Shown: positions 16,806 to 25,650 of the stretch, piece after piece | How positions within the stretch are numbered: position 1 is the first letter of the stretch | Layout of the letters: every line of letters starts with the position of its first letter | Assembly (NCBI GenBank): GCA_964385635.1 | Contig: CAYLPU010000004.1 | Location: 1 to 64,000, forward strand | Reading direction: 5' to 3' | Length of the DNA: 64,000 nucleotides | DNA from: CAYLPU01 sp964385635 | GTDB taxonomy: Bacteria; Chloroflexota; Anaerolineae; B4-G1 | Notes under the pieces: model-generated | What the model was told of the DNA's origin: nothing | What the model saw: the letters and a program-made list of their open reading frames with translations, nothing else | Databases searched by the model: none | Made by a program: the position numbers and the translations under genes

Positions 16806-18764
16806 CTACTGACTGGCTAATACCAGGGGCAGAAAAACGTATTGTCTTCGTGGCTGTATAAGAACAGAGTCGCTGGCGGGGGAAGTTTCGGCGTTTCCTT
16901 CACCGTCCACCGAGTAGACCTGCACCTCGTGGACGCCGGGGCTCAGGGCTGTCAAGTCTATGAGGAGGGTGAAGTCCTCCTGGGGATCGTCAAAAGCGCC
17001 GTCATCGGCGGAGAGGGGCTGCCAGGGGCCGTCGTCAATGCGATAGTAGACGCCCGCGATATGGCTGGCAACCGAAGTCCCCTGGCCACTGTAGACGATC
17101 TGAGTCGGTTCTCCACCCGCGACTTGCTGTCCCAACCGCGTCAGCGTCGTGTTGAGAACCTCGTCTAACGGGTCCACCACCGAAATCTGAATCAGCTCGT
17201 TGCCAGCAGAGTCGACCACGCGCAGGTCAACAGATAGATCTCCGGCAGGCAGAGGGGGCGTGGTAAAGGTGAAGGCTTCTGCATAGGTGTCGAAGGCACC
17301 GTCGGCGGGTTGGGCATCCGTCCACTCGCTGCCGGCCGCCCGATACTGCACCTGTTCTATTGTGTTGATGATGGTGCTACGGCGGCGAGGCGAAGGGTAG
17401 GGATCGTCCCGCACGCTGCCGGTGAAGGTCAAGACATTGGGCTGTTCGGCCTTGGCGACGTAGTCTATACTGACGATGCTCAGAGTGGTGTCAACCGGGT
17501 CGAGGATGCTGTCGCCGTCGGAGTCGCGCCAGCCGATCTGGCCGCGTGCGTATTCGTCAATGACCCCGGCGCGGTAAGGGTAGACCTGTCCGCGCATAAT
17601 GCTGGGCTCGTTCGACGCGCAGGCCCCGTACTGGCTGTTTTGGTTCTCCATACCCAGGTAGCCCGATTGGCGCGTGCAGGATTGATGGGCGGAGTAGTAC
17701 TGGTCGAGTGCCCAGAAGATATGGCCGATTTCGTGAGCAGCGACGGCGTCCATATTGTGCGGGCCGTAGCCGTTGTTGCCGTAGGTCATCACAGTGAACG
17801 GGCCGCCTAGATAGGCATAAGCAAAGTAGCCGTCGGAGAAGCGGTTGTCGCCGTCGTTTGAGCTATCTACCACGAAGATGGTAAAGGCCCAATCGGTGTC
17901 ATAAGCATCGCGCAGGTCGCTGTTGTAGCGGCGCACCTGGTCGAAATAGGAACTGCCGGTGTAGCCCTTTTCCTCCATCACTTCGGCGATCCAGAGGCCC
18001 TGACCACCGAGGCCATGGGTAATCGGTTCATAACCGGTAGAGTTGGGGGCGGCGGTGCCGTCGTCATAAACGAAAGTGAGGTGGGCATTGGGCTCAAGAG
18101 CAGCCCACCAGTCGAGGGCGGCGATGATCTCGCTCAGCACTAACGTCCGCTCGTCCTCGGTCCAATCTTCAGTCGAGGTGTCTGCGCTGCCATCGCTTTC
18201 GGGCAGAACGATCCCCACGGCCACACGCCCGATGAAGTACTCACTGGTCTCGGCGTAGCCGGGAGTCGGGTCGCTGGCGCTGGCGAGGAGTTGCGGCTCT
18301 TCAGGCGGTGGGGGAACCAGAGCGTCACCCACCAGTTCGGCCTCGAGAGTGTCCAGGCCCTGCACCGTGTCAGCAGGGGCTTCTGGAACCAGGAGCCCGT
18401 TCCACACCTGGGCAGCGCGTCGCGCTGCGCCGGTCAACGCGGTCAAGGCCGCCTCATCCACCACCTGCCGGTGGACAGCGAGGACACCGGTTGGGAAAGG
18501 AGTCCCCACCGGCACCTCGCCGATAAGAGCGGCCGGCGGGAAGACGTGAGTCACATGGCCACCAACTAGTTTGATGGCCTCAATGGCCGAGTCTACGTCA
18601 GTACCGGGTGCTAACAGAACTAACGCCTCGTTCGACGAAGGCGCGGCGGCCTGTGCCGCCAGAACCAGATCGCTATGAGCCAGAGACCCGCTGAGCAACA
18701 GCACTGTGAGGCCTACAGCAGTGATCAGACGTGATCTATATCTTCCATGGCTCTCCAGATCCAT
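16806..18764 (-). CDS. Secreted M6-like zinc metalloprotease
   Basis: A 652-residue exported protease with an N-terminal signal peptide (LITAVGLTVLLLSGSLAHS). The zinc site HEIGHIFWALDQY starts at H344. It fits HExxHxxGxxD of M6/metzincin peptidases (H344, E345, H348, D354), except that the usual glycine is W351. A downstream SIMRG could be the Met-turn. The C-terminal third carries two beta-sandwich-like domains (DLRVVDSAGNEL; HEVQVYSVDGEGN), and the protein ends YVFLPLVLASQ, the LPLV motif also seen in two other secreted proteins here. A partial duplicate lies at 14960..15345. The promoter region contains a 12-bp tandem repeat (18845-18892), next to a SARP-type regulator gene. Substrate is unknown. 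Confidence 0.88.
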   Translation of the reverse strand: MDLESHGRYRSRLITAVGLTVLLLSGSLAHSDLVLAAQAAAPSSNEALVLLAPGTDVDSAIEAIKLVGGHVTHVFPPAALIGEVPVGTPFPTGVLAVHRQVVDEAALTALTGAARRAAQVWNGLLVPEAPADTVQGLDTLEAELVGDALVPPPPEEPQLLASASDPTPGYAETSEYFIGRVAVGIVLPESDGSADTSTEDWTEDERTLVLSEIIAALDWWAALEPNAHLTFVYDDGTAAPNSTGYEPITHGLGGQGLWIAEVMEEKGYTGSSYFDQVRRYNSDLRDAYDTDWAFTIFVVDSSNDGDNRFSDGYFAYAYLGGPFTVMTYGNNGYGPHNMDAVAAHEIGHIFWALDQYYSAHQSCTRQSGYLGMENQNSQYGACASNEPSIMRGQVYPYRAGVIDEYARGQIGWRDSDGDSILDPVDTTLSIVSIDYVAKAEQPNVLTFTGSVRDDPYPSPRRRSTIINTIEQVQYRAAGSEWTDAQPADGAFDTYAEAFTFTTPPLPAGDLSVDLRVVDSAGNELIQISVVDPLDEVLNTTLTRLGQQVAGGEPTQIVYSGQGTSVASHIAGVYYRIDDGPWQPLSADDGAFDDPQEDFTLLIDLTALSPGVHEVQVYSVDGEGNAETSPASDSVLIQPRRQYVFLPLVLASQ

Positions 18765-18827
18765 CTTCCAACCTCTCTCTAACTTGACGTAGTGCTTAAC
18801 TGTGCATCGCAGCCAACATCTCTACTG

Positions 18828-18892
18828 TTTATACTAACAGCAGACCGTTTCACGCAGCGTTTCACAGAGCGTGTCAAACAGCGTGTCAAAAA
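18828..18892 (-). promoter_or_regulatory. Protease promoter with four 12-bp tandem repeats
   Basis: On the minus strand, upstream of the protease, four 12-bp units lie end to end (18845-18892 on the plus strand: CCGTTTCACGCA, GCGTTTCACAGA, GCGTGTCAAACA, GCGTGTCAAAAA). Read toward the gene they contain TTTGACA and TGAAAC boxes. Eight bases after the last unit is TAGTAT (18831-18836), a reasonable -10. Direct repeats ending about 8 bp before the -10 are the hallmark of SARP-activated promoters, and a SARP gene is adjacent. Spacing here is 12 rather than the classical 11 bp. A similar word (GTTTCACGCATCAC on the complementary strand) occurs near 63732, so it may instead be a dispersed repeat. 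Confidence 0.45.
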
Positions 18893-19035
18893 GGGCAATT
18901 TGCAGATTGCGAAGGGAGAGATGTCACCGGGGGCTGAGAAACTGCTAGATCGGTGATCGGTACACTGGAGGGAGCAGATGAGACAAGGTTAAGCGAGGCA
19001 GCATCAGTAAAAGGACACAGTGCCTACAAAGCAAA

Positions 19036-19064
19036 ACCACCAGGGATAGGAGATCCCTGGTGGT
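19036..19064 (-). terminator. Intrinsic terminator of the SARP regulator gene
   Basis: A perfect 12-bp stem (19036-19047 with 19053-19064, ACCACCAGGGAT arm) with a 5-nt loop. On the minus strand it is followed directly by TTTT. It lies 36 bp past the regulator's stop codon. Between the two are CTAACGGCTAACC-type short tandem words. Confidence 0.8.
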
Positions 19065-19099
19065 CAGATTACTAACGCCTAATTACTAACGGCTAACCG

Positions 19100-22000
19100 C
19101 TAACGGCTGATTCCGCGCCGGGCCTGGGCAGCCACACGGCGCACCTCGGGGTCAGGGTCGCGGGCCAGCCCCTCCAGCGCCGCGAGTGCAGCCTCCCAGG
19201 ACTCCTCCCGGGCACCGATCATCCCCAAGGCGGCGGCCGCCCGCGCTCGGATGCGGGAGTCGGCAGCCTGGGTCATTTCTGCAACGCCTGCCAACGGTTC
19301 CGATCCCATCTGAGCCAGCACCTGGCCGACGAAGCGAGGTTCCACCCCCTCGCGCAGCGCGAAGAGCATCAGAGGCAACAAAACTCGGCGAGAGGTGACG
19401 ATGGTCTGGACGTAGCCTTCGGCAGAGGCCAGAACCAAGGCCCTGGCCAGGTAACGGCGTGCCTGCCGCTGGCGATCCGCCCACAAACAGACCAGGGTGA
19501 TCAGAGCTGCCGATACAAACATGCCATAGCGGACACCCAGCCGGTCGAAGGTCCGGTACGCCTCAAGCAACTGGCGAAAGCTCTCCAAGAGACTGCGGTC
19601 GTGAATGTGGGCTAAAGCGACCGCCGTCTGGGCGAGGGCCAATTCCAGGGGTGAAGCGCCACGAGCCTGGCAGCGGTGCAGTGTGGCCTCAGCCACCTCT
19701 GCGGCCTCCACCATACGGCCCTGAAGAAAATGGGCGTGCACCATAAGGACCTCTCCACACAGTCGATGAAATCCATCCTCGCCAGCCGCTTCGGCCTCGG
19801 CTATCGCCCGACGGAAGGCGCTTTCAGCCTCAGCAAACTGCTCCCGATCCAGATGAAGGTTACCGAGATCAGCGTAGGCGTGGGAGAGAGCCAGTCGGTC
19901 CTGGGTTCGGCGGACCGCCTCCAGCCTCCGACGCGCTGCCTCCCAGGCAACCTCGCCATCCCCCCACTCTCTCAGGATGGCCGGTACGGGGTTGCGGAAG
20001 GCCTCCACGACCTCCGGGGAAACATCGTGCCCGGCTTCCTGCTCGGCCAGGCGGCTCAGGCCCATCGCTCGATGGTAGGCCCCCTGAAGGTAGGCGATCC
20101 AGGCTTGGGTGCGTAACACCCGGAAAGCAAGCAGGGGATAGCGCCCCCGGGGACGGGGGCTATGAAGAGAGCCGAGGATCAACTGCTTGGCCTGCTCCAG
20201 CGAAGATTCGGCGTCGGACAGGTTTCCCCGGCAGGCCTGCAGTTGCCCAATGGCACAGAGGGCGGCCGTGCGATGCTGTATGTCCGCCTCATCCCAGCAG
20301 GCCATCGCCTGCCACCCCAACTCGATTCCCTCGGCATAACGGCCACGCAGAAGTTCCAGTTCGGCCAGGGCAAGCAGACTATCACCCTGAGCCGCGCTAT
20401 CCTGCTGAGCCTCAAAATCTGCCGCTGCTCGCAGGTAGAGCAGGCGGGCCTCCTCCAGCCGTCCCTCCGCCTGGCGAAGCTGACCAGCGTTTAGCGTGAG
20501 ACGTGGATGCTGATCCCGCACGGCGGGCCCCAATTGGTCTAGCCAGCGGGCCAGCGGCTCCAGGCGGCCCTGTTGTAAATAGGTAGGAGCAATAATAGCG
20601 AGCAGGCGGGCTATTCCCTGTTCATCGCCTGCCTGCTGGCAATGGAAAAGGGCCTGCTCCAGGTCATCGTACCGCTCCCAGGCCTTCGCCGCTCGCCGGT
20701 GCAGAGTCTCGACCTCGGCGCTGGAGAGACGATGGGGAAGTTCCGCTCGCAGAAAGGCCAGGAAGAGGGGATGATAGACGTATTGTGGCTCTGTATGCGG
20801 GGTCTGAGGCACAACGCGCCGGAGAAAGACGTTGCGCCGTTCTAACTCAGCCAGCCGATCGGCCGGGCCACCCACACCCTCAGGCATATCCAGGACAGCC
20901 TGACACAGCCCAGGGCTCAGCCGGTCCAAAACGGCACTGCGCAGGAGGAAGGAACGCACCTCGGGCGGCTGGAAGAGCAGCACCTCCTCGCGCAGATAGG
21001 CGAAGAGCCCCCCCCAGACGTCGTCCAGGCTGGCGGCGAAACGGCTGAGAGCGTTGGCAGCCAACCACAGGGGGGCTATCCATCCCTCGGCGCGGGTGGT
21101 CAACTCGGCGACCTCGGCTGGGCTGAGATTCAGACCGGATGCTCGCTTCAGAAACGCGGTCACCTCCTCGTCGGTGAATCGAAGTTCGGCGGCACGGAGC
21201 TCCACCAACTGACCTCGAACGCGTAGGCGGGGCAGCGGGAGAGAGGGATCTACCCGCGTCAGCAAGTAGAGATGTCCATTAGCAGGAAGATGCTCCACCA
21301 GATATTGAAACACCCTCTGGCTATCCGGGCTGGTCAGATGCTCCAGGTCATCAAGGATGATGACGAACACGGCAGGGTCCAGCGAAGCCAACGCACTCAC
21401 CAGGAGACCCACTGCCTGCCGGGGGGCTCCCCGCAGGGTGATGAGGTCACGGAGTTCGTCCTGTAGAGCCTGCCCAATATCAGGATGTGACCGGGCTATG
21501 GAGGCAATCAGGCCCTCCACAAAGGTGAGCGGCGCGTTGTCCGCCTCACTCACCGTATACCACGCGAATAGCGGCCCCTGCTGTGAGGGCAACTCTCGCG
21601 GTTGCTCCAGAGTACCGCTCTGCGAGCGAGCGGCCAGCCACTGGGCCAACAGGGTCGTCTTGCCGTAGCCAGGAGGGGCGGAGAGGAGAGTAAGGCGGAC
21701 GGTAAGGCCCCGATCGAGAAGGGAGAAGAGACGGGGGCGGGAGAGAGATTCGGGTGCCGGGGAGGGAGGTGTGAGGCGAGAGGTGAGAATAAGAGATGAG
21801 ACAGATGTGGGAGAAACCTCATGCTGGAGGATCCGTTGGTACAGGTCCCGGGTCTCTTCCAGAGGCTCGACGGACAGTTCGCGCTGGAGGAGATCCCGAT
21901 AGGTGCGATACTGGCGGAGGGCCTGGGTCCGCTGACCAGTCTCCCAGTAGAGGCGCATGAGAAGACGATGGATGTCCTCCTGGAGAGGGTCGAGGACGAG

Positions 22001-22618
22001 GAGACGTTGGCAGGCAGCGATGGCCTCGTTCCGCTCCCCCCGGGCAATGAACCCTTGGATAAGACTGGTCAGGGCGCGGAGGAGGAGCAGGAAGAGGCGC
22101 TCCCGCTCAAGGGTGAGCCACTCCTCGAAGTTGGGAGCGTTGAGAACGGAGAACCCAGCCAGAAAGTCCCCCTGGTAGAGGTCAAGGGCTCTACGGATCC
22201 GGCGGATGCCCTCGGAAGCGGAGGAGAAACGTGACTGTGGATCCTGGAAGCATGCCTGGAGGACTCGTTCGAAATCGTGTACATCCACCCAGCAGGGTAT
22301 GGTGGGTGAGGCACAGATCCAAGAGCCCTCGACGGTCAGAAAGGCTTCGGAAGGCAGGCCGATCTGGGCGAAGATGCGGCGGAGGTGCCACAGCGCGCGA
22401 CGGAGGTTATAACGAGCCCGGGATTGGGGAATCTCACCCCATAGGAGAGTGGCCAGGTGCTCGCGGGAGAACCGGTGATCGGGCTGACAGGCCAGATAAA
22501 TTAGGAGAGCCTGCTCTTTCTGGGCCAGCAACTCGGTGAGAGAGGACTCTCCATAGAAAAGCCGTGGCTCACCCAACAGACAAAGGAGTAAAGCCTCTTG
22601 GCCCTTCTCTTCCACCAT
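19100..22618 (-). CDS. SARP/BTAD - NTPase - TPR - HEAT transcriptional regulator
   Basis: A 1,172-residue cytoplasmic regulator; GGAGGG precedes the ATG at 22618. Residues about 1-100 are an OmpR-type winged helix (FYGESSLTELLAQKEQALLI; LATLLWGE). Residues about 110-265 are the bacterial transcriptional activator (BTAD) domain. A MalT/STAND-type NTPase follows, with Walker A SAPPGYGKTTLLAQWL near residue 315 and Walker B VFVIILDDLEHL. Long TPR-like helical repeats run to about 1090. The last 70 residues resemble HEAT repeats (RIRARAAAALGMIG; DPEVRRVAAQARRG). This is the AfsR/SARP layout, in which the NTPase switches DNA binding. The HEAT tail is less usual. The gene stands alone, with its own terminator. 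A plausible target is the adjacent protease promoter. Confidence 0.88.
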   Translation of the reverse strand: MVEEKGQEALLLCLLGEPRLFYGESSLTELLAQKEQALLIYLACQPDHRFSREHLATLLWGEIPQSRARYNLRRALWHLRRIFAQIGLPSEAFLTVEGSWICASPTIPCWVDVHDFERVLQACFQDPQSRFSSASEGIRRIRRALDLYQGDFLAGFSVLNAPNFEEWLTLERERLFLLLLRALTSLIQGFIARGERNEAIAACQRLLVLDPLQEDIHRLLMRLYWETGQRTQALRQYRTYRDLLQRELSVEPLEETRDLYQRILQHEVSPTSVSSLILTSRLTPPSPAPESLSRPRLFSLLDRGLTVRLTLLSAPPGYGKTTLLAQWLAARSQSGTLEQPRELPSQQGPLFAWYTVSEADNAPLTFVEGLIASIARSHPDIGQALQDELRDLITLRGAPRQAVGLLVSALASLDPAVFVIILDDLEHLTSPDSQRVFQYLVEHLPANGHLYLLTRVDPSLPLPRLRVRGQLVELRAAELRFTDEEVTAFLKRASGLNLSPAEVAELTTRAEGWIAPLWLAANALSRFAASLDDVWGGLFAYLREEVLLFQPPEVRSFLLRSAVLDRLSPGLCQAVLDMPEGVGGPADRLAELERRNVFLRRVVPQTPHTEPQYVYHPLFLAFLRAELPHRLSSAEVETLHRRAAKAWERYDDLEQALFHCQQAGDEQGIARLLAIIAPTYLQQGRLEPLARWLDQLGPAVRDQHPRLTLNAGQLRQAEGRLEEARLLYLRAAADFEAQQDSAAQGDSLLALAELELLRGRYAEGIELGWQAMACWDEADIQHRTAALCAIGQLQACRGNLSDAESSLEQAKQLILGSLHSPRPRGRYPLLAFRVLRTQAWIAYLQGAYHRAMGLSRLAEQEAGHDVSPEVVEAFRNPVPAILREWGDGEVAWEAARRRLEAVRRTQDRLALSHAYADLGNLHLDREQFAEAESAFRRAIAEAEAAGEDGFHRLCGEVLMVHAHFLQGRMVEAAEVAEATLHRCQARGASPLELALAQTAVALAHIHDRSLLESFRQLLEAYRTFDRLGVRYGMFVSAALITLVCLWADRQRQARRYLARALVLASAEGYVQTIVTSRRVLLPLMLFALREGVEPRFVGQVLAQMGSEPLAGVAEMTQAADSRIRARAAAALGMIGAREESWEAALAALEGLARDPDPEVRRVAAQARRGISR

Positions 22619-22636
22619 CGCCCTCCAACTTGCAGG

Positions 22637-23191
22637 TCAGTCGTGTGCTTTGCCCCCCTGAACACGCGCGGCCGCCTCGAAGCCCGCGGCAAGCGCCTTC
22701 AGGTTGACATCCGTCGTTCCTCGCGGAGCACGGTCCCGTACTGCCGCTTCCAGCGCCTCCCGCGACACGACCCCGGTCAGTCCCGCCAGCAGTCCCAGGC
22801 CGACCACGTTAGCGACAATCTCCCGCCCCGTCACCTCCCTCGCCAGGGTGGTTATCGGTACACGCACCGCCCGCGTCGTCGGAGCACGGGTAACATGATC
22901 AGCATCCAGAATCAACAACCCGTCTTTGCGCATCTGTCTGCCATAACAATCGCACCCATCCTGACTCATACAGAGCGTAATGTCGGCCTGAAGCACCTTA
23001 GGATAGTGAATCTCCCTATCGGAGATCACTACCTCTGACCGACTGGTCCCGCCTCGCGCCTCCGGCCCATACGACTGGGTCTGGGTGACGTTTTTGCCAT
23101 CCCTGACAGCCGCCTCGGCCAGCAGGATACCGGCCAGAATAACACCCTGCCCACCAGTACCGGCTAGCCGCACCTCATAGCAGTTCTCCAT
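22637..23191 (-). CDS. korC: 2-oxoacid:ferredoxin oxidoreductase, gamma subunit
   Basis: 184 residues, the pyruvate/ketoisovalerate oxidoreductase catalytic (gamma) domain: GTGGQGVILAGILLAEAA at the N-terminus, then TQSYGPEARGG and the SEVVISDREI stretch. It works with the alpha, beta and delta subunits encoded just upstream to oxidise a 2-oxoacid plus CoA to acyl-CoA with reduction of ferredoxin. Its ATG overlaps the stop of the beta-subunit gene, indicating translational coupling. Substrate (2-oxoglutarate or a branched 2-oxoacid) cannot be decided from sequence alone. The symbol follows the kor naming for this subunit order. Confidence 0.88.
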   Translation of the reverse strand: MENCYEVRLAGTGGQGVILAGILLAEAAVRDGKNVTQTQSYGPEARGGTSRSEVVISDREIHYPKVLQADITLCMSQDGCDCYGRQMRKDGLLILDADHVTRAPTTRAVRVPITTLAREVTGREIVANVVGLGLLAGLTGVVSREALEAAVRDRAPRGTTDVNLKALAAGFEAAARVQGGKAHD

Positions 23192-24042
23192 CAGGCCGCC
23201 TCCGCTTGCGCCCGCTCAATGACCTGATCATAAAGCCGTGTGTATTCCGGGATATCTCGGTCCACGAACACACCGTGCACGATCTTTCCGAGCCTTTCCT
23301 CCTCGCTCATCTCCTCGGCCTGTTTGAGCGACGCGCTCCGCTCCTGTAGACGACGCATCATATCGGACGCGGTGCCCCAGCGATTCAACCGGCCCAGCGT
23401 TGTATGACAATAGCTCACCGCCTCGACTACGGCGAACCCCTCCTTAACGATTGCGCGGGAAATGTACTTCTCCAATTCTCGTACGCGAGAGACGGTGCTG
23501 CGAGCGACGAAGGCCGCCCCGGCTGCTATCGCCAATTTGGCGATGGAGAAAGGCTGCTCAATGTGCCCATAGGGAGCAGTCGCCGCTCGCACGCCGGTGG
23601 GCGTGGTGGGCGAGTACTGCCCGCCAGTCATCCCGTAGGTGGAGTTATTGACCACGATGGCGGTCAGCCCGATGTTCCTCCGGGCAGCATGGATGAAGTG
23701 ATTGCCACCGATCGCCAGCGCGTCGCCATCCCCCATCACCACAATGACCTTCATCTCCGGCCGCACCATCTTTAGCCCGGTGGCGAAAGCCAGCGCCCGG
23801 CCATGGGTGGTATGCATCGTGTTGAAGTCCACATAGACCGGCATCCGGCCTGTGCAGCCGATGCCGGAAACCATCGCCACATCGTTCTTGTCCAGTTGCA
23901 GGCCATCTACCGCCCGGATAATGGTTCCCAGGACAATGCCGATGCCACAGCCGGCGCACCAGATGTTGGGGAACTTCTTGCTATGCCGCAGGTAGCGCTC
24001 GTGAACCCGTGCCTCGAGCGGCTGTTTCCTCATCTTACCCAC
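23191..24042 (-). CDS. korB: 2-oxoacid:ferredoxin oxidoreductase, beta (TPP) subunit
   Basis: 283 residues, the thiamine-diphosphate-binding subunit. Visible features are the 4Fe-4S-type cysteine segment IWCAGCGIG, the TPP/Mg motif GDGDALAIGGNH, and NNSTYGMTGGQYSPTTP, all typical of KorB/PorB. It overlaps the alpha gene by 13 bp upstream and the gamma gene by 1 bp downstream, so the order is delta-alpha-beta-gamma in one operon. A second, differently built set is at 34381..37430, where beta and gamma are fused. Confidence 0.92.
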   Translation of the reverse strand: MGKMRKQPLEARVHERYLRHSKKFPNIWCAGCGIGIVLGTIIRAVDGLQLDKNDVAMVSGIGCTGRMPVYVDFNTMHTTHGRALAFATGLKMVRPEMKVIVVMGDGDALAIGGNHFIHAARRNIGLTAIVVNNSTYGMTGGQYSPTTPTGVRAATAPYGHIEQPFSIAKLAIAAGAAFVARSTVSRVRELEKYISRAIVKEGFAVVEAVSYCHTTLGRLNRWGTASDMMRRLQERSASLKQAEEMSEEERLGKIVHGVFVDRDIPEYTRLYDQVIERAQAEAA

Positions 24043-25157
24043 TCCTCAATGGCGGCCAGTATCTCGGCGGGCTGGACCATCTCACCATCGGCCTGGGTGA
24101 CGCGGCGCACCTTATGCCGCCCCACCACACGTTCCACCTCCAGCACCAATTGGCCCAGATTCATCTCTGGCACCACGATGTGGTGCAGCCGGGCGGCAGC
24201 GTGCTCCACGACCTCCTCGGCAAAGGGCCACAAGGTCTTGAGCTTGAGGAGCCCGACCTTGCGCCCACGCTTCCGCGCCAGTTCGACAGCGTGACGGGCG
24301 GAACGGGCCGTCGCACCATAGGCAATAACTAGCGTGTCGGCGTCCTCAATGTTATATCCGTCATAGAGCAAAATATCCGAAAGACTGCGCTCAATCTTGC
24401 GGAAGATGCGCTCCAGCCAGGGCCGAATCTCGTCCAGTCGGGCGGTTGGATACCCCCGCTCGTCATGGTGCAGCCCGGTGATGTGGTAACGGTACCCATC
24501 GCCGAAGGGGATCAGCGGTGGCACGTCGGAAGGGAAATTCTCGTAAGGCTTATACCACTCCGGCGGCACCGTCGTACCCGGCCGCTCCACCCGCTCAATG
24601 GTTGCTGGGTCCGGCAGAACGACGCGCTCTCGCATGTGGCCAATAACCTCGTCCATCAGCAGAATCACCGGCGTGCGGTATCGTTCGGAGAAGTTGAACG
24701 CCCGCACTGTCAGGTCAAAGACCTCGCGAACGGACGAGGGGGAAAGGACGATGATGGGGTGATCGCCGTGAGTGCCCCAACGGGTCTGCATCACGTCCCC
24801 CTGGGAGGGACTGGTGGGGCGACCTGTGGAAGGCCCCAGCCGCTGCACATTCACGATCACGCAGGGAATCTCCGCCATCGCCGCGTAGCCGATGTTCTCC
24901 TGCATCAGACTGAAGCCGGGGCCGGAGGTAGCGGTCATCGCCTTCGCCCCGCCCACCGACGCGCCGATGACGGCGGCGATAGAAGCGATCTCGTCCTCCA
25001 TCTGAATAAACTTGCCTCCCACCTGGGGCAACCGCCGGGCCAGAACCTCGGCAATCTCTGTGGCTGGGGTGATGGGATAACCGGCGAAGAAGCGGCAGCC
25101 AGCGGCGATGGCGCCTTCAGCGCAGGCCTCATCCCCCTGCATTAATCTCATACTCAT
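24030..25157 (-). CDS. korA: 2-oxoacid:ferredoxin oxidoreductase, alpha subunit
   Basis: 375 residues, the pyrimidine-binding/core domain of the enzyme. Motifs are GCRFFAGYPITPATEIAE near the N-terminus, GAKAMTATSGPGFSLMQE, and PCVIVNVQRLGPSTGRPT. The N-terminal GNxAxxxGA-like region (GDEACAEGAIAAG) is typical of 2-oxoglutarate/2-oxoacid types. Several in-frame ATGs lie within the first six codons, so the exact start is uncertain. The gene is co-transcribed with the ferredoxin subunit, 8 bp upstream. Confidence 0.92.
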   Translation of the reverse strand: MSMRLMQGDEACAEGAIAAGCRFFAGYPITPATEIAEVLARRLPQVGGKFIQMEDEIASIAAVIGASVGGAKAMTATSGPGFSLMQENIGYAAMAEIPCVIVNVQRLGPSTGRPTSPSQGDVMQTRWGTHGDHPIIVLSPSSVREVFDLTVRAFNFSERYRTPVILLMDEVIGHMRERVVLPDPATIERVERPGTTVPPEWYKPYENFPSDVPPLIPFGDGYRYHITGLHHDERGYPTARLDEIRPWLERIFRKIERSLSDILLYDGYNIEDADTLVIAYGATARSARHAVELARKRGRKVGLLKLKTLWPFAEEVVEHAAARLHHIVVPEMNLGQLVLEVERVVGRHKVRRVTQADGEMVQPAEILAAIEEWVR

Positions 25158-25165
25158 TCCGCCTC

Positions 25166-25444
25166 CTACTTGTCCGGCTCGACATCCGTCACGAAGATAG
25201 CAAAGTCCGGGCAGTGCAACTCACACCAGCGGCAGGCAGTGCACGCTTCGGGGTGAGCGACGATGACCCGTCCCTCAGGTCCTTGCTCCAGTACCCCGGC
25301 CGGGCAGAATTGGACACATAGACCACAGCCCTTGCACCAGTTGGGGAAGATAGTCACGCGGCCACGCGGTAGCCGGCTTTGGGGACGGGTCTCCCCGCTC
25401 CCCACAATCCCTCCCACAACCTCTACGGCATCCAGTTCACCCAT
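25166..25444 (-). CDS. korD: 2-oxoacid:ferredoxin oxidoreductase, delta (ferredoxin-like) subunit
   Basis: 92 residues with two 4Fe-4S clusters: CKGCGLCVQFCPAGVL and CTACRWCELHCPDFAI. It passes electrons from the TPP core to soluble ferredoxin. First gene of the korDABC operon. Its ribosome site (GAAGGAGGTC) precedes an ATG at 25444. The intergenic region to the divergent TetR gene is about 200 bp and contains a TetR-type operator, so both directions could be controlled together. Confidence 0.9.
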   Translation of the reverse strand: MGELDAVEVVGGIVGSGETRPQSRLPRGRVTIFPNWCKGCGLCVQFCPAGVLEQGPEGRVIVAHPEACTACRWCELHCPDFAIFVTDVEPDK

Positions 25445-25575
25445 TCGCTTGCCCCCCGACCTCCTTCAAGGTGGCATTATCTCACAAAACGCGGCTTTAG
25501 ACCAGTGGGGCCAATTTGGCTCCTCGCGTACATTGGTGCAGAAGAATCTCCCACCTTAAAATTGCCATCACGCTA

Positions 25576-25604
25576 TTGACAACACCAGTTTTTTGTTATA
25601 TAAT
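25576..25604 (+). promoter_or_regulatory. Consensus sigma-70 promoter of the TetR/beta-oxidation set
   Basis: TTGACA at 25576-25581, a 17-bp spacer and TATAAT at 25599-25604 form a perfect housekeeping promoter. The operator palindrome starts 2 bp downstream, covering the expected transcription start. The GTG start of the regulator lies about 40 nt further on. Confidence 0.85.
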
Positions 25605-25605
25605 G

Positions 25606-25632
25606 ACTATCAGTCAGTTAGTGACTGCTAGT
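25606..25632 (+). promoter_or_regulatory. TetR-type operator palindrome
   Basis: ACTATCAGTCA (25606-25616) and TGACTGCTAGT (25622-25632) are inverted repeats with one mismatch around a GTTAG centre. They sit immediately downstream of the -10 box. Repressor bound here would block transcription initiation. The size and symmetry suit a TetR dimer, and the neighbouring gene encodes a TetR-family protein, so autoregulation is likely. Confidence 0.75.
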
Positions 25633-25650
25633 TAGTACAAAGGTGCGAAT

